A stretch of DNA of 17,964 nucleotides, from positions 12,346-30,309 of the forward strand of contig DBZV01000195.1 in the NCBI GenBank assembly GCA_002311865.1, written 5' to 3'. The notes under the pieces are model-generated. The model saw only the letters and a list, made by a program, of their open reading frames with translations. It had not been told where the DNA came from and searched no databases. Origin of the DNA: Dehalococcoidia bacterium UBA1151. Its GTDB lineage: Bacteria; Chloroflexota; Dehalococcoidia; Lucifugimonadales; Lucifugimonadaceae. Both the position numbers and the translations under genes were made by a program. Below, piece after piece: positions 6,272-13,190 of the stretch. Every line of letters begins with the position of its first letter. Within the stretch, counting starts at the first letter, position 1.

Positions 6272-8545
6272 GTGGTAGCCACCCAGGAATACAAGGTAAT
6301 TGGCACAAGGCCAATTCGCCACGACGGACTGGATAAAGTTACCGGCCGCGCAATTTACGGGGCAGACGTCAAACTCCCCGACATGCTTTACGGCTTCGTT
6401 CTGCGAAGCCCGCACGCGCACGCACGCATCAGGAGCATAGACACCTCCGCCGCCGAAGCGATGCCTGGCGTAGTGGCCGTAATGACAGCAAATGACATGC
6501 CGGAAGCTGCTGACGAACTGGTAGACCTGGGTGAGGGCGCTATCAATTTCTCACACGCAAGCGACCACATAATGGCCATGAGCAAAGCCAAGTTCAAAGG
6601 TCATCCCGTAGCAGCAGTCGCTGCCACGTCCACCAATGTCGCACGTGAGGCTGTCGCAGCAATCAAAGTCGATTGGGAAGTCTTGAAATCGGCGGTGACA
6701 GTGGATGAGGCGCTGGCGCCAGACGCACCCGTAATTCTTGACGGCTGGGTCGGCGACGATCTGGGCGAGAAATCAACGAAGCCTAACGTTGGGAGTCACT
6801 TCCGACACGAGTTTGGCGACATCGAAAAGGGCTTCGCAGACTCCACCACAATTATCGAACACAGGTACGATCTCGCGATGGTCCACCAGGGCTACATTGA
6901 ACCTCACAACGGGACCGCAATCTGGGATCAGGAAGATCGCGTCCGGCTCTGGACCAGTACACAGGGAGCATTCACCGTCCGGACTCAGCTCGCTGGAATC
7001 CTTCAGCTAGATGAGTCACGAATCAAAGTCACTCCAACTGAGATCGGCGGCGGTTTTGGCGGGAAGATTCCAATTTATGTTGAGCCGCTAGCCGCAATTC
7101 TGTCCAAGAAATCCGGTGGCAAGCCAGTCCGAATTTTGATGGACAGGCCAGAAGTATTTGAGGCTACCGGCCCAACTCCCGGCGGCTGGGTATCAGTCAG
7201 ACTTGGCGTCAAAGATCGCAAGATCATCGCCGGGGACGCCGACATCCGATTTGATGCCGGTGGGTTCCCAGGATCACCCGTTGGCGCAGCCGCAATGTGT
7301 GTCTTCTCCTGTTATGATATCGAGAACACCCGAATCGACGGCTGGGACATCATCGTCAACAAGCCAAAGACGGCCGCTTACAGGGCACCGGGCTCAACTC
7401 ACGTCGCTTACGCGATCGAATGCATCATTGATGAGATCTGCGAAGAACTCGATCTGGATCCAATCCAGTTCCGTCTGGACAACGCATCCAAAGAAGGGAC
7501 CCGCCGCGGCGATGGCCCCATCTTCCCGCGCATTGGCAACATTGAGACGTTAGAAGCAGCACGAGACTCTGCCCACTGGAACGCCCCGCTGGATAAGAAC
7601 CCCGGCAACGGCAATGTCCGTGGTCGCGGTATCGCAAATGGCTACTGGTTCAACGTTGGACTCAAATCATCCGTAAACCTCTCAGTCAACACAGACGGCA
7701 CCGTGATGCTCATTGAGGGCTCTACAGACATCGGCGGCACCAGAGCTTCAATCGCCATGCAGGCTGCCGAAGTACTTGGTATCAGGGCTGAAGACATCAT
7801 CCCCACCGTTGTCGATACAGACAGCGTCGGCTACACAGACGTCACCGGCGGAAGCCGCACCACTTACGCCACCGGTTTCGCTGCGTACAAGGCAGCTCAA
7901 AACCTGATCGATGAACTCACCGCACGAGCAGCAACCATATGGGACATTCCCGAGGACGAAGTTGTATTTGAGGACGGGAAATTCTCATCCAAGTCTGACC
8001 CCGAACTCTCCATGACCTTCAAAGAGATCGCAGGCAAATTGAATGAGACCGGTGGACCGGTTTCGTCGACTGGAGCCGTAGACCTTGAGAATGCCGGTGG
8101 CGGTTTTGCCGTGCACATTTGCGATCTTGAAATCGACCCGGAGACCGGTAAGACGGACGTTATCCGGTACACGGCCGTCCAGGACGTTGGCAAGGCAATC
8201 CACCCGTCTTACGTAGAGGGCCAGATGCAAGGGGGAGCCGTGCAGGGCATTGGCTGGGCGCTCAACGAAGAGTACTTCATGAGTGACGATGGCCAGATGG
8301 TCAACTCCAGCTACCTGGACTATCGGATGCCAACATCCCTCGACCTCCCGGAGATCGAAACGGTAATTGTGGAAGTTCCAAACCCCATTCACCCATTCGG
8401 TGTGCGTGGCGTTGGCGAGCCGCCAATCGTACCGCCGGTTGCCGCAATAGCGAATGCCATCAATGATGCCCTTGGAATCAGGCTCCGAGAGGCGCCGATG
8501 AATCCCGGACGCATTCTGGAGGCTCTAAAAGAGAAGAACGGCTAG
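6272..8545 (+). CDS. Molybdenum hydroxylase molybdopterin-binding (large) subunit
   Basis: A 757-aa molybdopterin-cytosine-dinucleotide or molybdopterin-binding catalytic subunit of the xanthine dehydrogenase/aldehyde oxidase family, which hydroxylates a C-H bond of a heterocycle or aldehyde with water as oxygen donor. It starts VIGTRPIRHDGLDKVTGRAIYGAD, the usual N-terminal signature. EIGGGFGGK (257-265) is a cofactor-binding loop. The active-site loop reads AYRAPGST (about 369-376), not the AYRCSFR of genuine aerobic CO dehydrogenase, so CO oxidation is not supported. The general-base Glu716 is present in GVRGVGEPP, and the C-terminus AAIANAINDALGIRLREAPMNP is canonical. It lies third in the cluster, after a 163-bp structured gap. 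No XdhC/CoxI-type maturation gene is present in the window. Substrate unknown. Confidence 0.93.
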   Translation: MVATQEYKVIGTRPIRHDGLDKVTGRAIYGADVKLPDMLYGFVLRSPHAHARIRSIDTSAAEAMPGVVAVMTANDMPEAADELVDLGEGAINFSHASDHIMAMSKAKFKGHPVAAVAATSTNVAREAVAAIKVDWEVLKSAVTVDEALAPDAPVILDGWVGDDLGEKSTKPNVGSHFRHEFGDIEKGFADSTTIIEHRYDLAMVHQGYIEPHNGTAIWDQEDRVRLWTSTQGAFTVRTQLAGILQLDESRIKVTPTEIGGGFGGKIPIYVEPLAAILSKKSGGKPVRILMDRPEVFEATGPTPGGWVSVRLGVKDRKIIAGDADIRFDAGGFPGSPVGAAAMCVFSCYDIENTRIDGWDIIVNKPKTAAYRAPGSTHVAYAIECIIDEICEELDLDPIQFRLDNASKEGTRRGDGPIFPRIGNIETLEAARDSAHWNAPLDKNPGNGNVRGRGIANGYWFNVGLKSSVNLSVNTDGTVMLIEGSTDIGGTRASIAMQAAEVLGIRAEDIIPTVVDTDSVGYTDVTGGSRTTYATGFAAYKAAQNLIDELTARAATIWDIPEDEVVFEDGKFSSKSDPELSMTFKEIAGKLNETGGPVSSTGAVDLENAGGGFAVHICDLEIDPETGKTDVIRYTAVQDVGKAIHPSYVEGQMQGGAVQGIGWALNEEYFMSDDGQMVNSSYLDYRMPTSLDLPEIETVIVEVPNPIHPFGVRGVGEPPIVPPVAAIANAINDALGIRLREAPMNPGRILEALKEKNG

Positions 8546-8578
8546 GTCTACAACACTCAACCCCCTGAGGCGCTCAAT

Positions 8579-8842
8579 ATGGCCAGGGTTTTTATCCCAT
8601 TTGCTCTCCGGAAAATGACCGGAGGGGCTACAGATGTCCAGATCGCCGGTGCAACTCTACGAGAGGTCATCGACAACCTGGAGGAGATGTTTCCCGGTAT
8701 AAAAGAACGGCTGGTCCAGGATGATCGCATCAAGGTTGGGATGGAAGCAGTGGTTGGTGAGCAGCCCACGCGTGAAGGACTGAGAGCAAAAGTGGCTGAA
8801 GACGCAGAAGTGCACTTCATTCCACACATCGCCGGTGGCTAG
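8579..8842 (+). CDS. MoaD/ThiS-family small sulfur-carrier protein
   Basis: An 87-aa ubiquitin-like protein ending in HIAGG, the C-terminal Gly-Gly that is adenylated and thiocarboxylated in MoaD and ThiS. The fold pattern fits the family: an N-terminal strand (MARVFIPFALRKMTGG), a helix (TLREVIDNLEEMFPGI), then VKVAEDAEVHFIPHIAGG. The length is close to the MoaD norm. The likely role is sulfur donation for the molybdopterin dithiolene, matching its place 33 bp after the Mo subunit in the same direction. The ATG start follows CTGAGG. A dedicated MoaD next to a Mo-hydroxylase cluster is uncommon, and no moaE or moeB partner is visible here; a role in another sulfur-transfer route is possible. 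Confidence 0.85.
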   Translation: MARVFIPFALRKMTGGATDVQIAGATLREVIDNLEEMFPGIKERLVQDDRIKVGMEAVVGEQPTREGLRAKVAEDAEVHFIPHIAGG

Positions 8843-8862
8843 TTTCAACTAAAAGTAATAAA

Positions 8863-8894
8863 AAACCGCCCGGGCCATATGGCCCGGGCGGTTT
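8863..8894. terminator. 32-bp perfect palindrome, bidirectional terminator
   Basis: A fully symmetric 32-bp palindrome (16-bp arms, GC-rich core around CCGGGCC-ATAT-GGCCCGG) sits between convergent genes ending at 8842 and 8918. Read on the minus strand the stem is followed by TTTTTTATTACTTTT, an excellent intrinsic terminator for the membrane-protein gene. On the plus strand the stem ends in TTT followed by CGCG, so termination of the Mo-hydroxylase operon there is weaker. Confidence 0.88.
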
Positions 8895-8917
8895 CGCGTC
8901 TATCTATCAGGGTCTAC

Positions 8918-9535
8918 TCATTCGCCAGACTCAGAAGCCCCAGAAGCCCGTTCCTCTGGAGATCCTCTGTGGAATCTCGCCTCGTAGTCAATATCTCGCT
9001 CTTCGGGATGCCCATCAACCAGGCTGAACACCAGCATGATGAACGACCAGCCAATGAACGCAAACACCGGAACTTCTGCAGGGTCGGTCTCTGCAAACCC
9101 CAGAATCCCAAACAGAACGTTGACCAGGCCAAAGCCCGCCGTAACTAATCCAAATCCCGTCGAGAGCAGATGAGTCTTCAAGATGATGTACGCAAGACCA
9201 AATTGCGCTAGAGCAAAGATCATCCATCCGCCATCAACAAACGCCACAACCACCAGCCCACTAATTGCCAGCACACCAAGGCCGTATGCCCGGTTTTTAT
9301 CTATCACCCCAACGTGCCCGCTAACCCGCGCCATATTGATCCAGAACAGGCTATGAATCGCGAAGGCAATCACCGTGAAGATAACCCCATAATCAGGGCC
9401 AATAATGTTGATTTCTGCATCGGCGGCATTGCTGATGTCGGATCCGATTAAGGTGAAGGACATGCCTATCAGCAGCGGGATGACTGCCAAACCAGGCGCC
9501 CAATCCATCAGGAAACGGTTCTCTAGTAATCGCAA
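8918..9535 (-). CDS. Multi-pass membrane protein of unknown function
   Basis: A 205-aa integral membrane protein with about six hydrophobic segments, near residues 14-31, 49-68, 83-100, 103-120, 127-147 and 155-173. A hydrophilic acidic C-terminal tail follows (HPEERDIDYEARFHRGSPEERASGASESGE). The start is TTG 9535 (MRLLENRFLMDWAPG), placed 9 nt after a strong AGGAGG on the minus strand. The longer in-frame start at 9640 would put that Shine-Dalgarno inside the gene and add a basic, non-hydrophobic leader. I do not recognise a family. Glycine-rich repeats such as GFGLVTAGFGLVNVLFGILGF suggest tight helix packing as in small transporters or channels, but this is only suggestive. It converges on the Mo-hydroxylase operon and is its own unit. 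Confidence 0.75.
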   Translation of the reverse strand: MRLLENRFLMDWAPGLAVIPLLIGMSFTLIGSDISNAADAEINIIGPDYGVIFTVIAFAIHSLFWINMARVSGHVGVIDKNRAYGLGVLAISGLVVVAFVDGGWMIFALAQFGLAYIILKTHLLSTGFGLVTAGFGLVNVLFGILGFAETDPAEVPVFAFIGWSFIMLVFSLVDGHPEERDIDYEARFHRGSPEERASGASESGE

Positions 9536-9544
9536 TTTTGTATC

Positions 9545-9550
9545 CCTCCT
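9545..9550 (-). promoter_or_regulatory. Shine-Dalgarno AGGAGG for the membrane protein TTG start
   Basis: The plus strand shows CCTCCT, which is a perfect AGGAGG on the minus strand, 9 nt before TTG 9535. It decides the start against the longer open frame beginning at 9640. Confidence 0.8.
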
Positions 9551-9765
9551 GCCCAGCCTGACATCAACCGCAATCGAACCCCTCATCAACCGCAGGTTCA
9601 GGCCGGTTGGACGCATATTAGCGCACACGCGGGTAATCAAGGCTGATATTCAGTTCCCAACTCCCAATACCCCGGCAAGGCGTAATGAGCCTCAAGGCCC
9701 ACACGCGTGAGCCCAACAGTACGGCGCTACTGAGTGGCATAGCACATAGTTGACCGTGGACAAGT

Positions 9766-9771
9766 AAGGAG
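9766..9771 (+). promoter_or_regulatory. Shine-Dalgarno AAGGAG for a small TTG-start gene
   Basis: AAGGAG followed by a 6-nt spacer precedes TTG 9778, supporting that the short Cys/His gene is genuinely translated. Confidence 0.75.
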
Positions 9772-9777
9772 AACGCA

Positions 9778-9981
9778 TTGGAAATTTGTATGTGCGGTCA
9801 TTCACATCAGGATCATCGCGGCGGCAACACGTGTGTCATAAGGCCATGTGGCTGTCGGGGCTTCAGGCTCAATTACATGGATAATCTCTGGGTTTCAAAC
9901 ACCCGCCACGTCGATCCGGCAACGCTGATTCTCGCCCGCGGATGGAGTCGACTATCCGATCCGCTTCCCTCAACCGCCTAG
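9778..9981 (+). CDS. Small Cys/His-rich probable zinc-binding protein
   Basis: A 67-aa protein whose first 30 residues carry a compact metal-ligand cluster: Cys4, Cys6, His8, His10, His13, Cys19, Cys24 and Cys26 in the pattern CxCxHxHxxH...C...CxC, followed by GFR. This resembles short conserved hypothetical proteins with a CxCGHxxxDH...CxCxxF signature found in several bacterial phyla. Zinc binding is inferred from the ligands. The start is TTG with a good Shine-Dalgarno. The C-terminal half has no recognisable motif. It lies alone between divergent and convergent neighbours, so context says nothing about its role. Confidence 0.7.
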   Translation: MEICMCGHSHQDHRGGNTCVIRPCGCRGFRLNYMDNLWVSNTRHVDPATLILARGWSRLSDPLPSTA

Positions 9982-10011
9982 ACGAGTTCCAGACGAGCCG
10001 GGGGCAACAAT

Positions 10012-10471
10012 CTACGGGTTGTCTGTCCACGGCGCTCTGGCCCCAAGATAGATCGCGTCAGTTTCGCCAGAGTCATAGTCATCCCAGAGGCGCTCCCATA
10101 AATCGGGGTTGAGAATCCGCGCATCCAGCACCTCGTCACGGTGAACGAACCTCATCTCAGTTCTGGTCGGCTCATGTTCGGCATCCACGCCCAGCTCTCC
10201 ACCGGTTCGAGCCACCATGAAGTAGAGAATCAGACCGTGAGCGTCCTCGGTGAAGAGCTGCAAGACGTAACCCAACCGATCAACTCTGACGATGAGCCCG
10301 GTCTCCTCACGCATCTCACGCCTCACGCCTTCAGTGATCGTCTCACCCGGCTCAAGTCCACCGCCCGGATACTGCCAGATGTCCCCAACATCGGGATCTG
10401 GCGTACCGCAACAGCAGCAATGAGTCCTTCTCGATCAGCAGGCCAGTGCAGCGAACGCGACTGTTCAACAT
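10012..10471 (-). pseudogene. Nudix hydrolase interrupted by a one-base frameshift
   Basis: The intact Nudix box is encoded in one frame: GGLEPGETITEGVRREMREETGL fits G-x5-E-x7-REUxEExGU at every position, preceded by PDPDVGDIWQYPG. That frame has no start codon before the box and hits a TGA at 10437. The expected N-terminal strand (MLNSRVRCTGLLIEKDSLLL) is in the next frame, from ATG 10471 with GGAG upstream. The switch falls near 10402, where one extra base separates TAC (Tyr) from CCA GAT CCC (PDP). Joined, the protein would be about 152 aa, the normal length. In-family it would hydrolyse a nucleoside diphosphate linked to another moiety. It is either a recent pseudogene or a one-base sequencing/assembly error. 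Confidence 0.75.
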
Positions 10472-10637
10472 CTGGAATGCGCTCCATCCCCGCGAATTAA
10501 CTTCAATTCCATCTCCAACTCTCGTCTCACCGGATAGCTCCTACTTGCCCTGCCCTGATCATACCGGCCGTCTCGACAGGCTGCCTCAATGTCTCTAACA
10601 TCCCGACCCTAACGCCAACTCATCCGCAAGCGCGAAC

Positions 10638-10643
10638 AGGAGG
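10638..10643 (+). promoter_or_regulatory. Shine-Dalgarno AGGAGG for the oxidoreductase TTG start
   Basis: A consensus AGGAGG is followed after 6 nt by TTG 10650, which begins the MSKVRIGFIGAGRIA Rossmann N-terminus. Confidence 0.85.
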
Positions 10644-10649
10644 ACACAA

Positions 10650-11720
10650 TTGTCCAAAGTCCGAATCGGTTTCATCGGTGCCGGCCGTATCGCAGACCTC
10701 CACGCCCGGGCATACGCGGACAACCCGCAGGCAGATCTGACCGCCATCGCAGATCCCGCACCCGGTCGAGCGACAACACGAGCCACCGAGTGGGGGGCAG
10801 ACTTGGCGTTCGAGGACTATCACGATCTGCTGGCTGACGACTCAATCGACGGCGTTGAAATCCTGCTGCCACATAATCTGCATAGCTCTGTAGCCATCGA
10901 GGCACTTGCCGCAGGAAAGGCCGTCTCGTTACAGAAGCCACCCGGGCTCACCATGAGCGAGGCCGATGCTCTGTTCAGCGCCGCGAAACCCAGCAAGCCA
11001 CTCTTCCGGGTCTTCGATAATTTCCTTAGCTACGCCCCATTTCGGCGGGCAAAGTCGATCATCGACAATGGCGAAATCGGCGACCCACAGATGTTCAAGA
11101 TCAGCGCCATATATGGAAGGGGCGTCGGCGTCTGGGACATCCCCGCAGACTCAATGGTCTGGCGGCAGGACCCTGCGCAAAACGGCGGCCCGCCATCCAT
11201 CATCGACCACGGAGCCCACATGGCCGCCTCCATCGTCTACTTCATGGGGCCCATCGAAACCGCCCACACGTTCAACGAGATCTCTGAGACCGATGTTGAC
11301 GCCGGTCGCGGCGGGCCCATGACCATCACCTTCAGAACCGCCAACTCGCGTCGGCTCGGTGTGTGGACCATGACCGGCGCACGCGAACTTGAAATTCCCT
11401 CCGACTACTACCCAGGCGATGAGTTCATCGAGGTAACAGGCTCCAAAGGCGTCGTGTGGGTCAACCGCTGCTCCGGTAACCTGCTCAACGCGCCACCGGT
11501 CTCCGTGCTCTCAGGCGGAAAACTGCGCCACTTCGAAGACATGGAAACCGACTGGGGAGAGTCATTCAAAACGGCCGGCGAAGAGTTCGGCCGCGCCATT
11601 GAAAACGGCTCTCAGGTAGATATGAACGCCGCAATGTCCCGCAACGTGTACGCCTTCCAACTCGCAGCAGTGAAAAGCGCAGAAGAAGGCCGGGAAGTGA
11701 ACGTTTCAGAGATCAGCTAG
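10650..11720 (+). CDS. Gfo/Idh/MocA family oxidoreductase
   Basis: A 356-aa NAD(P)-dependent dehydrogenase of the glucose-fructose oxidoreductase/inositol dehydrogenase family, probably cytoplasmic and acting on a sugar, cyclitol or related polyol. The N-terminal Rossmann motif is GFIGAGRIA (residues 7-15). The usual EKP motif, whose Lys is catalytic, appears as QKP (95-97). The substrate-side DxGxH motif is at residues 186-190 (DHGAH), with His190 a catalytic candidate. The start is TTG behind a consensus Shine-Dalgarno. Length matches the family. No transporter or sugar kinase lies beside it, so the substrate stays open. It converges on the CoA-transferase gene across a REPIN-like element. 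Confidence 0.92.
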   Translation: MSKVRIGFIGAGRIADLHARAYADNPQADLTAIADPAPGRATTRATEWGADLAFEDYHDLLADDSIDGVEILLPHNLHSSVAIEALAAGKAVSLQKPPGLTMSEADALFSAAKPSKPLFRVFDNFLSYAPFRRAKSIIDNGEIGDPQMFKISAIYGRGVGVWDIPADSMVWRQDPAQNGGPPSIIDHGAHMAASIVYFMGPIETAHTFNEISETDVDAGRGGPMTITFRTANSRRLGVWTMTGARELEIPSDYYPGDEFIEVTGSKGVVWVNRCSGNLLNAPPVSVLSGGKLRHFEDMETDWGESFKTAGEEFGRAIENGSQVDMNAAMSRNVYAFQLAAVKSAEEGREVNVSEIS

Positions 11721-11790
11721 CACGGCGCTTGCATTCTTTCGCCCCCCGCACCGGGTCCAACATTCCCGTGCTCGCACCCGCGCCCCATCC

Positions 11791-11890
11791 GTCATTCCCT
11801 CAAAAGAGGGAATCCAGAGTTAGGCAAGCCCGCCTCGTTTAAGGTAATTGCCGTAAGCGACTCCTGGATTCCCACTTTCATGGGAATGAC
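11791..11890. repeat. REPIN-like 100-bp inverted repeat element (GTCATTCCC...GGGAATGAC)
   Basis: A 30-nt arm at 11791-11820 is inverted, at about 25 of 30 positions, at 11861-11890. Each arm contains its own hairpin: ATTCCCTC-AAAA-GAGGGAAT on the left and ATTCCCA-CTTTCA-TGGGAAT on the right. Outer ends are GTCATTCCC and GGGAATGAC. Two REP-type hairpins in inverted orientation around a short centre is the REPIN arrangement, and ends like these are known as dispersed repeats in several phyla. It sits between convergent genes and could also end transcription. Confidence 0.82.
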
Positions 11891-11921
11891 GATGTCGGCG
11901 TTGCCGCCGGAGAGATTAGGC

Positions 11922-13190
11922 CTAACCCAGCGCACCTGCCGCCCTCAGCCCATCAATCTCGCCGTCCGCATATCCAAGCTCACCTAGAATCTCATCCGTG
12001 TGCTGTCCCAATATCGGTGACGGAATGCCAGCCTCAAGCGGCGACTCACTCATCGCCGAGATCGGCCCCGGCGTGCGGTAGGTGCCAAGCGTCGGATGCT
12101 CCTGCTCAATGATCAGACCGTTGGCCAGCGCCTGCGGGTTATTGAACATCTCATCAACGAATCGGATGGGAGCAACCGCGATACCCAGCTTCTCAAACCG
12201 GTCAATCCACTCCTCAGTAGTGGCCTCTGACAGCACATTCTCCGCAATCACAATCAGGCCGTTGATGATCTCCGCGTACTCAGGTGTGCTCGTGTCGAAA
12301 TCCTCCTCAAACCGAGGATCGTGCAATCCAATCTCGTCCGCAAACCGCTTGCGCAGGAGGTTCGACAGGCACCCAACCATCACCGCCGAGTCGCTGGTCA
12401 AATAGCTGCGATAGTAGATGGAGTAGGCAGGATTCTCCCGCAGCCGCTGGTACATGGCGTTGATGTCCGCATACGGCACCCCCGACTCCCTCAGCAGCGG
12501 CAATTCATCCTTCACCCACGCTTGCGCACCGGAAGGCAAATCGTCCAGTTGAGTCAGCGTCAGCGTCTGGATCATCAGCGCCGAAGCAAGCAACGATATA
12601 TCGATCTTCTGCCCCTTGCCCGTACGCTCCCGGTAGTACAACGCGGCCGCAACAGATGTCGCGATCGATTGACCCGTCGCGAAGTCGATAGGCGCCGTGG
12701 AGACGATCGGCATCAGTCGTCCGTCCGTGTAATTACCCTCCGTGGCTACCATCCCGGAGTAGCCCTGCATCACCAGATCGTATCCGGGCTGCCGACTGTC
12801 CGGGCCTTCAGGACCGTACGCGGTCACCTCGCAGTAGATGATTCGAGGATTGAGTTCGTTGAGCGTTTCATAGTCGATCCCCAGCCTCACCGGAACGTCT
12901 GGCCGATGGTTCGTCGTGACCACATCGGAGGACTTTGCGAGCCGATGCGCTACCTCCTGCCCACGGGGAGTCTTCAGATCAAGCGTGATCGACCGCTTGC
13001 CTCGATTTAGACCCAAAAAGACCCGCTCGTCACCCGGCCCGTAAAGCCTGCCCTGCCGCCACGGATCGCCCCACGGTGGCTCAACCTTGATCACCTCCGC
13101 GCCAAGATCAGCCATCAGCAGCCCGCCAAGTGGCCCCGCAACAATCTCTGAGAATTCAAGAACCCGGACACCCTCTAGAGGTCCGGTCAT
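11922..13190 (-). CDS. Family III (CaiB/BaiF) CoA-transferase
   Basis: A 422-aa cytoplasmic enzyme that moves coenzyme A between carboxylic acids. The N-terminus MTGPLEGVRVLEFSEIVAGPLGGLLMADLGAEVIKVE is the family signature. The catalytic Asp that forms the mixed anhydride is Asp138 in QPGYDLVMQGYSG. The middle GKGQKIDISLLASAL and the C-terminal GQHTDEILGELGY are also typical, and the length is normal. Its ATG overlaps the stop codon of the SMP-30 gene by four bases (ATGA), so the two are translationally coupled and probably act in one pathway. Donor and acceptor acids cannot be told from sequence; these enzymes are involved in carnitine, oxalate, bile-acid and branched-acid degradation. Confidence 0.93.
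   Translation of the reverse strand: MTGPLEGVRVLEFSEIVAGPLGGLLMADLGAEVIKVEPPWGDPWRQGRLYGPGDERVFLGLNRGKRSITLDLKTPRGQEVAHRLAKSSDVVTTNHRPDVPVRLGIDYETLNELNPRIIYCEVTAYGPEGPDSRQPGYDLVMQGYSGMVATEGNYTDGRLMPIVSTAPIDFATGQSIATSVAAALYYRERTGKGQKIDISLLASALMIQTLTLTQLDDLPSGAQAWVKDELPLLRESGVPYADINAMYQRLRENPAYSIYYRSYLTSDSAVMVGCLSNLLRKRFADEIGLHDPRFEEDFDTSTPEYAEIINGLIVIAENVLSEATTEEWIDRFEKLGIAVAPIRFVDEMFNNPQALANGLIIEQEHPTLGTYRTPGPISAMSESPLEAGIPSPILGQHTDEILGELGYADGEIDGLRAAGALG

Noticed and set aside
6272..8545. Identification of the large subunit as CO dehydrogenase CoxL
   Set aside because: The active-site loop is AYRAPGST instead of AYRCSFR, so the copper-binding Cys is absent.
8562..8578. CCCTGAGGCGCTC before the MoaD-like gene resembling the repeat core
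   Set aside because: It lacks the CGAAGGG end and is explained by the CTGAGG ribosome binding site.
10565..10590. Possible degenerate copy of the TCCTGAG/CGAAGGG repeat (TCGACAGGCTGCCTCA)
   Set aside because: Matches only part of the core and has no second end; too weak to call.
12321..13010. Plus-strand open frame of 229 codons
   Set aside because: Antisense to the CoA-transferase, with Arg/Gln-rich composition and no ribosome binding site.
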